From Rhodobacter ferrooxidans (GTDB lineage Bacteria > Pseudomonadota > Alphaproteobacteria > Rhodobacterales > Rhodobacteraceae), in contig NZ_ACYY01000003.1 of NCBI RefSeq assembly GCF_000176015.1, forward strand, positions 124,001 through 188,000: a stretch of 64,000 nucleotides of DNA, given 5' to 3'. Positions 28,365 to 36,545 of this stretch are shown in pieces; the first letter of the stretch is position 1, and the number at the start of each line of letters is the position of its first letter. The position numbers and the translations under genes were made by a program. Below the pieces are notes generated by a model that saw nothing but the letters and a program-made list of their open reading frames with translations, was not told where the DNA came from and did not search any database.

Positions 28365-28659
28365 CACTCTTTCTCCAATGGATGCGGAAACCTTCAGTGC
28401 GGGATGGCACATTCTGTTTGGTCCGTTGCGCCTGTCTAAGGTATTGTTTCTAAAGGGTGCTGATACAGATCAGTTTGCATGACCGGATTTGGCGCCCCCC
28501 CGGCCTACCGGCGATTCCTTGCCTGTCCGGTCAGGTCTTGCACGGATGTCGGTGGTATTGGCACCTTTGGGGCGCAGGATCGGCGATTGCGGCCCGGGCG
28601 GATTTGCGGTCTGATGCAGGGCCGAACACCCTCGCCGCCCTGCAAAAAAGGAATCTTTC
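28365..28659. promoter_or_regulatory. Divergent control region between the barrel gene and the M20 hydrolase gene
   Basis: 295 bp holding the start regions of both genes. A run of A (28645-28650) and GGAA form the M20 gene's ribosome-binding region. The inverted repeat GCAGGG..CCCTGC (about 28616-28643) precedes it. No gene is evident. Confidence 0.4.
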
Positions 28660-29823
28660 ATGCCCGTTCTGAACCGGATCGCCGACTATGCCGCGGAAAT
28701 GCAGGGCTGGCGGCGGCATCTGCACCAGCATCCCGAGTTGGAGTTCCAGTGCCAGCAGACCGCCGCCTTCATCGCTGACCGGCTGCGCGAGTTCGGGGTG
28801 GATGAAATTCACGAAGGCATCGCCACCTCGGGGCTGGTGGCGATCATCAAGGGGCAGGGCGACGGCCCGACCATCGGGTTGCGCGCCGACATGGATGCCT
28901 TGCCGATCATCGAGGCCACCGGCGCGCCCTATGCCTCGACCGTGCCGGGCAAGATGCACGCCTGCGGCCATGACGGCCATGTGACCATGCTGCTGGGGGC
29001 GGCGAAATACCTGTGCGAAACCCGGCGCTTCGCAGGCCGGGTGGCGCTGCTGTTCCAGCCGGCCGAGGAAGACGGCGGTGGCGGCAACGTCATGGTGCAG
29101 GAAGGTGTGATGGACCGCTTCGGCATCGCGCAGGTTTTTGGCATCCACAACGCCCCGAACGTGCCGTTCGGGCATTTCCAGACCACGCCCGGCGCGCTGA
29201 TGGCCTCGGTCGATACCGCCTATGTGCATGTCACCGGCAAGGGCGGCCATGGCGCGACGCCGCATGAATGTGTCGATCCGGTGGTGGCGGTGGTGGGCAT
29301 GGTGGCGGCGATCCAGACCATCATCCCGCGCAACGTCTATGCGCTGGATGAGGTGGTGATCTCGGTCACGCAAATCCACGCCGGCACCGCTTCCAACATC
29401 ATCCCCGAAACCGCCTGGTTCTGCGCCACCATCCGCTGTTTCAGCCCCGAGGTGCGGGCGCTGCTGAAGAAACGCTTCCACGAGATCGTGGCGGGCCATG
29501 CGACGGCCTATGGCGTCGAGGCGCGGGTGGAGTATGACTGGGGCTATCCGGCCACCGTCAACCACCCCGAGCAGGCGAACTTCGCCGCCGAGGTGGCGCG
29601 CGAGGTGTCGGGCGATGCGGCGGTCAACGCGGCTTCGGTGCGCGAGATGGGCTCCGAGGATTTCTCCTATATGCTGGAGGCGCGGCCGGGTGCCTATCTG
29701 TTCCTGGGCACCGGGCCGGGGGCAGGGCTGCACCATCCGGCCTATGATTTCAACGACGAGGCCGCCCCGATCGGCGCCAGTTTCTTTGCCCGGCTGGTCG
29801 AACGCGCCCAGCCGATGCCTTGA
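28660..29823 (+). CDS. M20-family metal-dependent amidohydrolase (hippurate hydrolase/aminoacylase type)
   Basis: A 387-residue cytoplasmic hydrolase with WRRHLHQHPELEF, GLRADMDALPI, the metal-binding MHACGHDGH and QPAEEDGGGG, then the dimerisation lid with TGKGGHGATPHECVDP. The family removes acyl groups from amino acids (hippurate, N-acetyl amino acids, sometimes auxin conjugates). A close paralogue lies at 52768. AAAGGAA precedes the ATG. A small secreted-protein gene follows 15 bases after the stop. Confidence 0.9.
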   Translation: MPVLNRIADYAAEMQGWRRHLHQHPELEFQCQQTAAFIADRLREFGVDEIHEGIATSGLVAIIKGQGDGPTIGLRADMDALPIIEATGAPYASTVPGKMHACGHDGHVTMLLGAAKYLCETRRFAGRVALLFQPAEEDGGGGNVMVQEGVMDRFGIAQVFGIHNAPNVPFGHFQTTPGALMASVDTAYVHVTGKGGHGATPHECVDPVVAVVGMVAAIQTIIPRNVYALDEVVISVTQIHAGTASNIIPETAWFCATIRCFSPEVRALLKKRFHEIVAGHATAYGVEARVEYDWGYPATVNHPEQANFAAEVAREVSGDAAVNAASVREMGSEDFSYMLEARPGAYLFLGTGPGAGLHHPAYDFNDEAAPIGASFFARLVERAQPMP

Positions 29824-29838
29824 GCGAAAGGAACCGCC

Positions 29839-30249
29839 ATGGACCTGCGTCTTGCCGTTGTCTTGCTGCTGACCGCCAGCCCGGCGCTGGCCGACGAGTT
29901 TCTGGCGTTCCGTGCGCCTTCGGGCAACATCCACTGCATGATCGCAACGGGTGATGATTATGCGCAAGCCCGCTGCGACATGGTTGAATTGACGCCCAGC
30001 TTCACCAAGCCCCCGGCGGGGTGCGATCTGGACTGGGGCAGCGCCTTCAGCGTCGGGTTGAACGACAGCCAGGGCCAGTTGGCCTGCGTTGGCGACACCG
30101 TGATGATGCCCGACGCGGCGGTGCTGGGTTATGGCAACACGCTCACATCGGGCGGTTTCAGCTGCACCTCGGACCAGACCGGCATGACCTGCACCAACCC
30201 GGCAGGTCACGGCTTCAGCCTGTCAAAGGCCCGCCAACGGCTGTTCTGA
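29839..30249 (+). CDS. Small secreted six-cysteine protein (DUF6636-like)
   Basis: 136 residues with a signal peptide (MDLRLAVVLLLTASPALA) and a mature part starting DEFLAFRAPSGNIHCMI. Six cysteines in regular spacing (IHCMI, ARCDM, AGCDLD, LACVGD, FSCTS, MTCTN) suggest three disulfides. The opening FRAPSGNIHC and the TCTNPAGHGFSLS ending recall the DUF6636 family of secreted proteins with no known function. AAAGGAA precedes the start; it probably shares a transcript with the M20 gene. Confidence 0.72.
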   Translation: MDLRLAVVLLLTASPALADEFLAFRAPSGNIHCMIATGDDYAQARCDMVELTPSFTKPPAGCDLDWGSAFSVGLNDSQGQLACVGDTVMMPDAAVLGYGNTLTSGGFSCTSDQTGMTCTNPAGHGFSLSKARQRLF

Positions 30250-30254
30250 GCCGG

Positions 30255-30575
30255 TCAGTTGGAATAGCAGCGCGAGCGTTTGCCAAAGCCGGCGGGCGAG
30301 CAGATGTAGCTGCCACGCCCCAATTGCCGGGCCAGACGCGGGCGCTGTGCCGGGGCGGTGTTGGCCCTGCGCACCAGCTTGGCGCGCGGGTTGTGCGACA
30401 TCCAGTTGAAGCCGTTGATGCGCACCGCGGCTGGCGTCACCAGCGATGGCGCCATCAGCGGGGCGTGGAAGCTGATGCTTTGCGCCAAGGCCCTGTCCGG
30501 GGCAGCAAGCCCCAGCGTCGCGGCAGCGGCGAGCGCAAAGGTCAGACGGGCGATCAAGCCACGGGTATGAGCCAA
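30255..30575 (-). CDS. Small basic exported protein ending in SPAGFGKRSRCYS-type motif
   Basis: 106 residues: a hydrophobic signal region (LTFALAAAATLGLAAPDRALA), an arginine-rich middle (NPRAKLVRR, AQRPRLARQLGRG) and a C terminus SYICSPAGFGKRSRCYSN with two cysteines that can form a loop. I believe this ending is widespread in small proteins of Rhodobacteraceae but know no function. It converges on the secreted six-cysteine gene with five bases between the stops. Confidence 0.65.
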   Translation of the reverse strand: MAHTRGLIARLTFALAAAATLGLAAPDRALAQSISFHAPLMAPSLVTPAAVRINGFNWMSHNPRAKLVRRANTAPAQRPRLARQLGRGSYICSPAGFGKRSRCYSN

Positions 30576-30790
30576 GTCAGTTCTCCTTCACTGTGCGAAC
30601 GTCGTGCCGCAACGACAGGAATTCCCGGCTGCACGCTGCAACCCTTCGGACCCCTTGTTGCGCAGATTGGCGCGAACGTTTCACCGAACAGTTAAGAAGA
30701 ACATTCTGACGCGAGTTTGGCCCGAATAGGGCGATAATGCGGTAGCGCCGTCAGCGCAAACAATATTTTGAAGTCAAACCCACTTGATCA

Positions 30791-30820
30791 ACAACCTGTG
30801 GATAATTTTCCACAGGTTGT
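30791..30820. repeat. Inverted pair of DnaA-box-like sequences in a 12-bp palindrome
   Basis: ACAACCTGTGGA and TCCACAGGTTGT are perfect complements separated by TAATTT. The left side contains TGTGGATAA (30797-30805), the exact complement of the DnaA-box consensus TTATCCACA. The directly adjoining TTTTCCACA (30806-30814) differs from it by one base. It could bind DnaA, or simply form an RNA hairpin downstream of the leftward operon. Confidence 0.5.
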
Positions 30821-30846
30821 CGTCGTTTGGCAGCAAAGAATCGCCT

Positions 30847-30883
30847 CTGACCCGGCGATCTCGGCAAGAAACCGCCGGGTCAG
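30847..30883 (-). terminator. Hairpin after the exopolysaccharide operon
   Basis: An 11-bp stem CTGACCCGGCG/CGCCGGGTCAG (30847-30857 with 30873-30883) with a 15-base loop, ten bases past the stop of the GH26-like gene on the minus strand. Followed by AGGCGATTCTTT, so a moderate intrinsic terminator. Confidence 0.6.
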
Positions 30884-30893
30884 GGCCGACACG

Positions 30894-31811
30894 TCATTCG
30901 GTCACACGCTCGGCCAGGCGCCAGTCGGGCAGACCCATGTTGTCGGGCCAGGGATAGACTTCACGCTGATCGAAATAGACCACACCCACCAGACGCGGGT
31001 ATTCGGGGCGATCCTTGCGGACCTCCTGTTCCCAGGCATCGACATAGGCGGCGCTGCCCGAATAGCCCAGTTCGGCCACCACGACCGGCTTGCCAAAGCT
31101 GGCGGCCCGTTCGTAGCGCGGGCCAAGGATGTCGGTAAAGCTGCGGTCGGCGCCGGTCTGCAACTGGTCCATGGCCTGCAAACCGAACACCGAGACCCCG
31201 ACCAGATCGACGAATTCATCGCCCGGATAATAGGCCTCCATGCCCTCGTCGCCCAGCGGCGACCACATCACGTTGATGCCGGGTGCCTTTTCACGGCAAA
31301 GGGTGATCACATGCCGGTAGGCGGCGATGTAATCCTCGGGCTTCCAGCCGGACCAGATGAACTGGCCGTTGTCGTCGTCCATCTCATGGCCCCAGCGCAG
31401 CGTCACCGGGCTTTTCAGCGTGCCCAGCATTTCGCAGATCGCCGTGACGTTGGGATCAAACAGCCCGTCGGCAATGCCCTTGCGCAGGAATTCGGGCGTG
31501 TTGCGCTCGTCGCGGGTCCAGGTCCAGGGTTCCAGCGTCACCAGAAGCGCGCGCTTGCGGGCCAGGGCATAGGTATCGGCCTCTTGCAGCGAGGGCAGGA
31601 ACACGTCCTGCCAGGGCAGGAACAGATGCTCGATCGCCAATGCCGGGTCGTCGATATAGTCGCCACCCGGGTCATAGGCGCCGTAAGGCATCGGACCGGG
31701 CGGTGCTGCCTGCGCGGCGGGAACCACGGTCGTCATCAGCAGAACCGCAGCCACCCCAACCGCACGACGCAGCGTGATACCGTTTGTCGTTTCAGCGAGT
31801 TTTCGTGACAT
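30894..31811 (-). CDS. Exported GH26-like glycoside hydrolase
   Basis: From ATG 31811 (AGGAG seven bases upstream) the product has 305 residues with a signal peptide ending AAQA. The (beta/alpha)8-type enzyme carries the two glutamates expected in family GH26: acid/base E143 in RWGHEMDDDN and nucleophile E247 in VVVAELGYSG. GH26 enzymes cut beta-mannans or mixed beta-glucans. Last gene of the exopolysaccharide operon, so it may trim or release the polymer in the periplasm; that role is inference from context. Confidence 0.78.
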   Translation of the reverse strand: MSRKLAETTNGITLRRAVGVAAVLLMTTVVPAAQAAPPGPMPYGAYDPGGDYIDDPALAIEHLFLPWQDVFLPSLQEADTYALARKRALLVTLEPWTWTRDERNTPEFLRKGIADGLFDPNVTAICEMLGTLKSPVTLRWGHEMDDDNGQFIWSGWKPEDYIAAYRHVITLCREKAPGINVMWSPLGDEGMEAYYPGDEFVDLVGVSVFGLQAMDQLQTGADRSFTDILGPRYERAASFGKPVVVAELGYSGSAAYVDAWEQEVRKDRPEYPRLVGVVYFDQREVYPWPDNMGLPDWRLAERVTE

Positions 31812-31841
31812 GATCCGTCTCCTTCTCAAGCTATGTTGTCG

Positions 31842-33650
31842 TCATCTTGTCCATCCCGGCTCGAACCGGAAATGGATCGTTGGTTTGGTGTCGCTGCCCG
31901 CACCCGACACTGAAAACTCGGCCCGGGTCACCCGGATCGGTGAAAGCCCGAACGTCAGGGCATGCAGGCTTTCGATGCCACGCCACACAAAGCCGGTCCC
32001 AAGCAAGACCAGCACCAGCGCCACGGCGGCGAACTGCCCCAAGGTGTTCAACACGTTGCCGTGCCAGGCGATGCCGTTTTCAGCGATGTGGCGCAGCACG
32101 GTCATGATCACGGTCACGCCGTAAAGCAGGCCGTTGAGCAGCGTCAGCAGATAGAACCCCTGGGCGTTCTGGTTGTTGCCAAACAACAGCACCGGCACGA
32201 TGCACCCCAGCGCCAGCGCGGTATAGACCATGATCACCTTCATCGGCAGCCGAGCCCTGGCGGCCTCGCCCTTCGGGGTGATGCGGAAATCGACGAATTG
32301 CCCGGTCAGCGCGTCGCGCAGCGCCATCACGCTGCCCCACAGCACCCAAGGCCATTGCAGCAGCACGAACAGCACCTTTTCCCAACTGATCACCTTGGCA
32401 TCGGCCGGGCGGAACAACCCGTCCCGCCGGATCGAGGTCGCGATGACCAGCATCACCAGAACCGTCGGCACGGCATGTTGCAGATAGTCGGGGTAAGTGA
32501 CCGCCGCATAGCGGATATCGAACACCACGGCGGTGATCGGCACCAGATACATCGCGGTCAGGGTCAGGGCCAGCAGCGGATACAGCATCTGGCAGAACAG
32601 GAACTGCGCCCGCAGCCGCGGCGTCAGATGCCCCAGATAGCGCGGTGTGTGTTGCAACAGCAGCGTCACCAGGCTGCGCGACCACTGGAACTCCTGGGTG
32701 ATCATGTCCGCCACCGAGGCCGGACCGTCGCCAATTGCAATCGCATCCACCGCATGGACGCCGCGCCAGCCACCGGCGTTCAGGATCATCGTGGTCGAGT
32801 GATCCTCGGCCAGATCCGGCCCCAGCCCGCCAACCGCCTTCAGCGCCTTGGTGCGCACCGCGTAATGCGAGCCGATGCACATCGGCGCGAACCCGTCGCT
32901 GTAGCCGGCCTGCAAGGCCCCATGGAACGCCGCCTCGGTGTCCAGCCGGGTGCGGGCGGCCCAATTGGTGCCGGCGTTCGACGAACAGATCGACGGCGCG
33001 CTGACATAGCCCACGCCCGGGTCGGCAAACGGCCGCAGCATCTCGCGCAGGTAGCCGGGTTGCGGCACATGGTCGGCATCCAGCTGGCTGACGATATCGT
33101 AATTGGCATAGCCCCACTGGTCGTAGAAGAACGCAAGATTGCCTTCCTTGCAGCGGGTGCGGCGCGGCCAGGTCGGGCGGTGATAGGCCGAACGGCCCTT
33201 GCGGCTGGAGATCAGCACGCCATGCTTGCGACACCAGATGATCGTCTCGGGTTGTGGAGATTCGTCGGCCAGCCAGGTGTCATGCGGATAGTCTTGCGCC
33301 AGCATCGCCTCCAGCGTGCGCTGCACGATGGCGAAAGGCTCGGACGGCGTCTTGGTCACGATCATCGCCACCCGGTATTTCCCCGGGTAGGGGGCGGGTG
33401 CCGAGGACCGGCTGGCACGCATCAGGAAGAACAGGAAATAGACCTGCAACAGATAGGTCCAGACCAGCAGGGCGGTGATCAGCCCATAGCGGCCCCAGCC
33501 CAGCACATGGTCGGGACGCAGCCACCATTGCCAGAAATACACAGATGCCGTCAGCCACAGCACGACCCCAAGGCCGTACTTCACCCGGATGCGCCCCCAC
33601 AGGATCGGGCTTAGAAACGCGGCGTTCCCTGTTTCATGCGCCCTGATCAT
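31842..33650 (-). CDS. Membrane family 2 glycosyltransferase (cellulose synthase-like)
   Basis: From ATG 33650 (GGAAG upstream) the product has 602 residues: two N-terminal helices (about 28-45 and 55-77), a cytoplasmic catalytic domain, and five or more C-terminal helices. Catalytic features are LADESP near 128, DAD191-193, ED282-283 and QEFQW319-323, the last being a QxxRW motif with Gln in place of Arg. It should polymerise sugar from UDP-donors and thread the chain through the membrane. The gene overlaps galE by 17 bases. No PilZ domain is present, unlike bacterial cellulose synthases. Confidence 0.85.
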   Translation of the reverse strand: MIRAHETGNAAFLSPILWGRIRVKYGLGVVLWLTASVYFWQWWLRPDHVLGWGRYGLITALLVWTYLLQVYFLFFLMRASRSSAPAPYPGKYRVAMIVTKTPSEPFAIVQRTLEAMLAQDYPHDTWLADESPQPETIIWCRKHGVLISSRKGRSAYHRPTWPRRTRCKEGNLAFFYDQWGYANYDIVSQLDADHVPQPGYLREMLRPFADPGVGYVSAPSICSSNAGTNWAARTRLDTEAAFHGALQAGYSDGFAPMCIGSHYAVRTKALKAVGGLGPDLAEDHSTTMILNAGGWRGVHAVDAIAIGDGPASVADMITQEFQWSRSLVTLLLQHTPRYLGHLTPRLRAQFLFCQMLYPLLALTLTAMYLVPITAVVFDIRYAAVTYPDYLQHAVPTVLVMLVIATSIRRDGLFRPADAKVISWEKVLFVLLQWPWVLWGSVMALRDALTGQFVDFRITPKGEAARARLPMKVIMVYTALALGCIVPVLLFGNNQNAQGFYLLTLLNGLLYGVTVIMTVLRHIAENGIAWHGNVLNTLGQFAAVALVLVLLGTGFVWRGIESLHALTFGLSPIRVTRAEFSVSGAGSDTKPTIHFRFEPGWTR

Positions 33651-34635
33651 TCGCCACTTCCAATCCGAATGATGGTGCAGCGTGCCGCACCATACTAGTG
33701 ATATCGGAGTGATCAGGACGAAAATCAAGCACTTGCGCAGCTTTTCCGGGGTCGGCCAGCAAAATCGGCGGGTCGCCCGGACGGCGCGGCAGATCCTGCA
33801 CCGGCACGCGCCTGCCGGTCACATTTTCGACCGCCGCCACGATCTGACGCACCGAGGTGCCTTGCCCGGTGCCCAGGTTCAGCGCCACGCTGCCCCGGCC
33901 CGCCAGCAGGTGCCGCAGCGCCAGCACATGCGCCCGCGCCAGATCGCTGACGTGGATATAGTCGCGCACGCAAGTGCCGTCGGGCGTCGGGTAATCGGTG
34001 CCGAAAATCCCCAGCGCACCGCGCCTGCCCGCCGCCGCCAGCAGCGCCAGCGGGATCAGATGGGTCTCGGGGTCGTGGCGTTCGGTCAACTCGCCGTCCG
34101 GGTCGGCACCTGCGGCGTTGAAATAGCGCAGCGCCACATGGGTCAGGTCGGAAGCCGCGCCGATGTCGCGCAGCATATGCTCGCAGATCAGCTTGGTCTG
34201 GCCATAGGGGTTGATCGGCTGCTGCGGCGTGGCTTCGGTGATCGGCATCACCGCGGGCTGGCCGTAGGTGGCGCAACTGGAGGACAGCACGACCCGGTTG
34301 ACCCCGGCGCCACGGCATCCCGCCAGCAGGCCCAACATGCCGCCCACGTTGTTGTCGTAATAAAGCTGCGGCTTCTGCATCGATTCGCCGACATAGGCGA
34401 AGGCGGCGAAATGCATCACCGCCACCGCGCCATGATCGCGCAGCGCCTGCTGCACCGCCATGCCGTCACGCACGTCGCCATGCACGAAAGGCCCAAAGCG
34501 CACCGCATCGCGGTGGCCGTTGCACAGATTGTCAAACGCCACAGGCGTAAAGCCCGCCCGGCGCAAGGCCTTGCAGGCGTGCGAGCCGATGTAGCCCGCG
34601 CCGCCGGTGACCAGAACCGTCAGATCGCCGGTCAC
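33634..34635 (-). CDS. galE: UDP-glucose 4-epimerase
   Basis: A 333-residue short-chain dehydrogenase-type epimerase with the NAD-binding TGGAGYIGSH, active-site SSSCATYG and YGQTK (Tyr-x-x-x-Lys), and the family's VRDYIHVSDLA. It interconverts UDP-glucose and UDP-galactose (or other 4-epimers) in the cytoplasm, supplying donor sugars to the neighbouring GT2. It starts one base before the upstream gene's stop position ends (gap of one base), so the operon is tightly packed. Confidence 0.9.
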   Translation of the reverse strand: MTGDLTVLVTGGAGYIGSHACKALRRAGFTPVAFDNLCNGHRDAVRFGPFVHGDVRDGMAVQQALRDHGAVAVMHFAAFAYVGESMQKPQLYYDNNVGGMLGLLAGCRGAGVNRVVLSSSCATYGQPAVMPITEATPQQPINPYGQTKLICEHMLRDIGAASDLTHVALRYFNAAGADPDGELTERHDPETHLIPLALLAAAGRRGALGIFGTDYPTPDGTCVRDYIHVSDLARAHVLALRHLLAGRGSVALNLGTGQGTSVRQIVAAVENVTGRRVPVQDLPRRPGDPPILLADPGKAAQVLDFRPDHSDITSMVRHAAPSFGLEVANDQGA

Positions 34636-34636
34636 C

Positions 34637-35668
34637 CTACACCAGCTCTTTCCGGCTCCGCTTTTGGGCCAGTTCGGCGGCGAAATGCGCGATGGTGCGC
34701 GTCAGCCCCTCTTCCAGCGGCACGGTCGGGCTCCAGCCCAGCAGGGTCTGCGCCAGCCGGATATCGGGCTTGCGTTGCCGGGGGTCATCCACCGGCAGCG
34801 GCCGTGTCACCAGCCGCGATTTCGATCCGGTCTGCGCCAGCACCATGTCGGCCAGCTCGCGCATGGTGAACTCGCCGGGGTTGCCAAGGTTGACCGCCTG
34901 GGTGCAATCGGACGCCATCAGCCGCATCAGCCCATCGACCAGATCATCGACATAGGCGAAAGACCGGGTCTGCAGGCCGTCGCCATAGATGGTGATGTCG
35001 TCGCCGGTCAGCGCCTGCACCACGAAATTCGACACCACCCGGCCATCCTGCGGGTTCATCCGCGGCCCGTAAGTGTTGAAGATCCGTGCCACGCGGGTTT
35101 CCACGCCCTGATGCGCGCCATATTCCCAGAACAGCGTCTCGGCCGCACGCTTGCCCTCGTCATAGCAGGCACGGGGGCCCATGGTGTTGACCGCACCCCG
35201 ATACTTCTCGGACTGCGGCGACACTTCGGGGTCGCCATACACCTCGGAGGTCGAGGATTGCAGGATGCGCGCCCGCTTCTGCCGCGCCAGTTCCAGAAGG
35301 TTGTAAGACCCCTCGATGCAGGTGCGGAAGGTGTGGATCGGCAGCTTCTGATACAGCGGTGGCGAGGCGGCGCAGGCCATGTTGTAAATCTGGTCCAGCG
35401 GCCCGTCGATCGGCAGCGGATCAATGATGTCCCAGCGGATGAAGCTGAAGCGCGGGTTGGCGAACAGATGCGCCACATTGCTTTCGCGCCCCGTCTCCAG
35501 GTTATCGACGCAGATCACATGATTGCCCGCGCCGATCAGCGCGTCGCACAGGTGCGAGCCGACAAAGCCCGCGCCACCGGCAACGAGTATGGTCTTCTGG
35601 CGCGCCGAATAGGTGGCAGCGCCGTGGTCGTCCGGGCCGATCTCGGCTGGGAATTTGTTTCCGTCCAC
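34637..35668 (-). CDS. UDP-glucuronate decarboxylase-like (UDP-xylose synthase) SDR protein
   Basis: A 343-residue extended SDR with VAGGAGFVGSHLCD (NAD binding), CVDNLETGRESN, the substrate-binding SSTSEVYGDPEVSPQ and YDEGKR (catalytic Tyr/Lys), then RIFNTYGPRM. YDEGKR with GDPxxxPQ is typical of UXS enzymes, which make UDP-xylose from UDP-glucuronate. First gene of the operon, with an upstream promoter in the AT-rich region. A close dTDP-glucose dehydratase-type alternative is less likely because that family has YxASK. Confidence 0.85.
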   Translation of the reverse strand: MDGNKFPAEIGPDDHGAATYSARQKTILVAGGAGFVGSHLCDALIGAGNHVICVDNLETGRESNVAHLFANPRFSFIRWDIIDPLPIDGPLDQIYNMACAASPPLYQKLPIHTFRTCIEGSYNLLELARQKRARILQSSTSEVYGDPEVSPQSEKYRGAVNTMGPRACYDEGKRAAETLFWEYGAHQGVETRVARIFNTYGPRMNPQDGRVVSNFVVQALTGDDITIYGDGLQTRSFAYVDDLVDGLMRLMASDCTQAVNLGNPGEFTMRELADMVLAQTGSKSRLVTRPLPVDDPRQRKPDIRLAQTLLGWSPTVPLEEGLTRTIAHFAAELAQKRSRKELV

Positions 35669-36545
35669 TTTCCTGTCCCCTTTCGGGTGCAGAAAGCTGG
35701 TGTTGCCTCATTTTGCGTCTTTTGCCGGCGGAACACGTTTTCGTCGACTTTGCGCTTACTGCCCTGAAACGACCAGGATTCCACACAACGACAAAACTTT
35801 ATGGCATAAATATGGTGATTTTGGGCAAATGTGTCAATACGGGTTCGAGATTATGTCACAAAAACAGCGCGTTACAGCCTATGGTTGTTTGGGGGGAATT
35901 TTGGATTGATTTTGTTCATTTTTTTAAAGGTTAACATGAACATGTAAATTAAAACCCGTGGGGCGATTTTACGGGAATTGGAAACGACGCAAATCAATTT
36001 TGCAGGAATTCTGCCTTATATTGATCACCGTCGCCGCAACGACTCTTCGCGACACTGCTGCCGCGAGGCCGGCGCCGGTGGTCAGGCGCGCCATTGTCGG
36101 CGGCGCGTCCTTCCCGTTTTTCGAGGGCCGTCCCCGGCAAACCCGTCTTGCCCGATTGTCCGGGTCCGTGTTGCGGCACCCGCGGTCCGGCAGGCAACAT
36201 GTTGAGGTAATGACCGGAATGTTGTCCATGAATGGTATCGAATCGCCGCTTCCCGCCGCATCAGCGCCTGAGATCGCCCCGCCAACCCCGCAGGCCGATG
36301 CCGTTCCCGCCGGGTTCGTCAGAATGATCCTGACGCTGCCATTCCAAATCTGCGTCGGTTTGCCTTGGAATTTTAGGTATATATCAGGTTAATGTTTCAG
36401 GCGCGGATTTATGGCTGCGACAGTTTTTCCGCAATAGGGTTTTCACCTGGCAAGCCGAAGCGCGGCGTTTGGGCCGGGCCGCCTCTGCCGCAGCATTTTT
36501 CATTGGGTTTGGCGCAATCGGCCGGCAGGCCATCTTTCGTTCCGA
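35669..36545. other. AT-rich 0.9-kb control region between the exopolysaccharide operon and kynU
   Basis: 877 bp with no convincing gene. The part from about 35780 to 36000 is much richer in A+T than the rest of the window (runs of T and A, for example at 35917-35926). It holds a good leftward promoter, the inverted repeat ACATG AA CATGT (35934-35945) and TGTGACATAA on the minus strand at about 35851-35860. An open frame of 60 codons begins at ATG 36210 (MTGMLSMNGIESP...) with GAGG close before it; I do not trust it. The composition may indicate acquired DNA or a heavily regulated promoter. Confidence 0.5.
35809..35837 (-). promoter_or_regulatory. Probable sigma-70 promoter of the exopolysaccharide operon
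   Basis: On the minus strand TTGACA (35837-35832), a 17-base spacer, then CATATT (35814-35809). The resulting leader to the first gene would be about 135 bases long. The -35 is a perfect consensus match, rare in this GC-rich sequence. Confidence 0.6.

Larger units (their letters stand above)
30576..30893. other. Intergenic region with palindromes
   Basis: 318 bp without a credible gene. It includes the promoter side of the small basic protein gene, a relatively AT-rich segment at about 30690-30790, a TTGATCAA palindrome (30784-30791), a DnaA-box-like inverted pair and a terminator hairpin, both listed separately. Confidence 0.5.

Noticed and set aside
30700-30830. Chromosome or plasmid origin at the DnaA-like palindrome
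   Set aside because: Only two DnaA-like 9-mers, no cluster, no AT-rich unwinding repeats and no origin-linked genes in the window.
31962-33614. 550-codon plus-strand frame opposite the GT2 gene
   Set aside because: Rich in His/Gln/Arg, no signature, lies wholly over a gene with catalytic motifs and membrane helices on the other strand.
35958-36392. 144-codon frame in the AT-rich gap as a real gene
   Set aside because: No ribosome-binding site at its start, mixed composition and no recognisable motif; only its last 60 codons have a weak case, listed separately.
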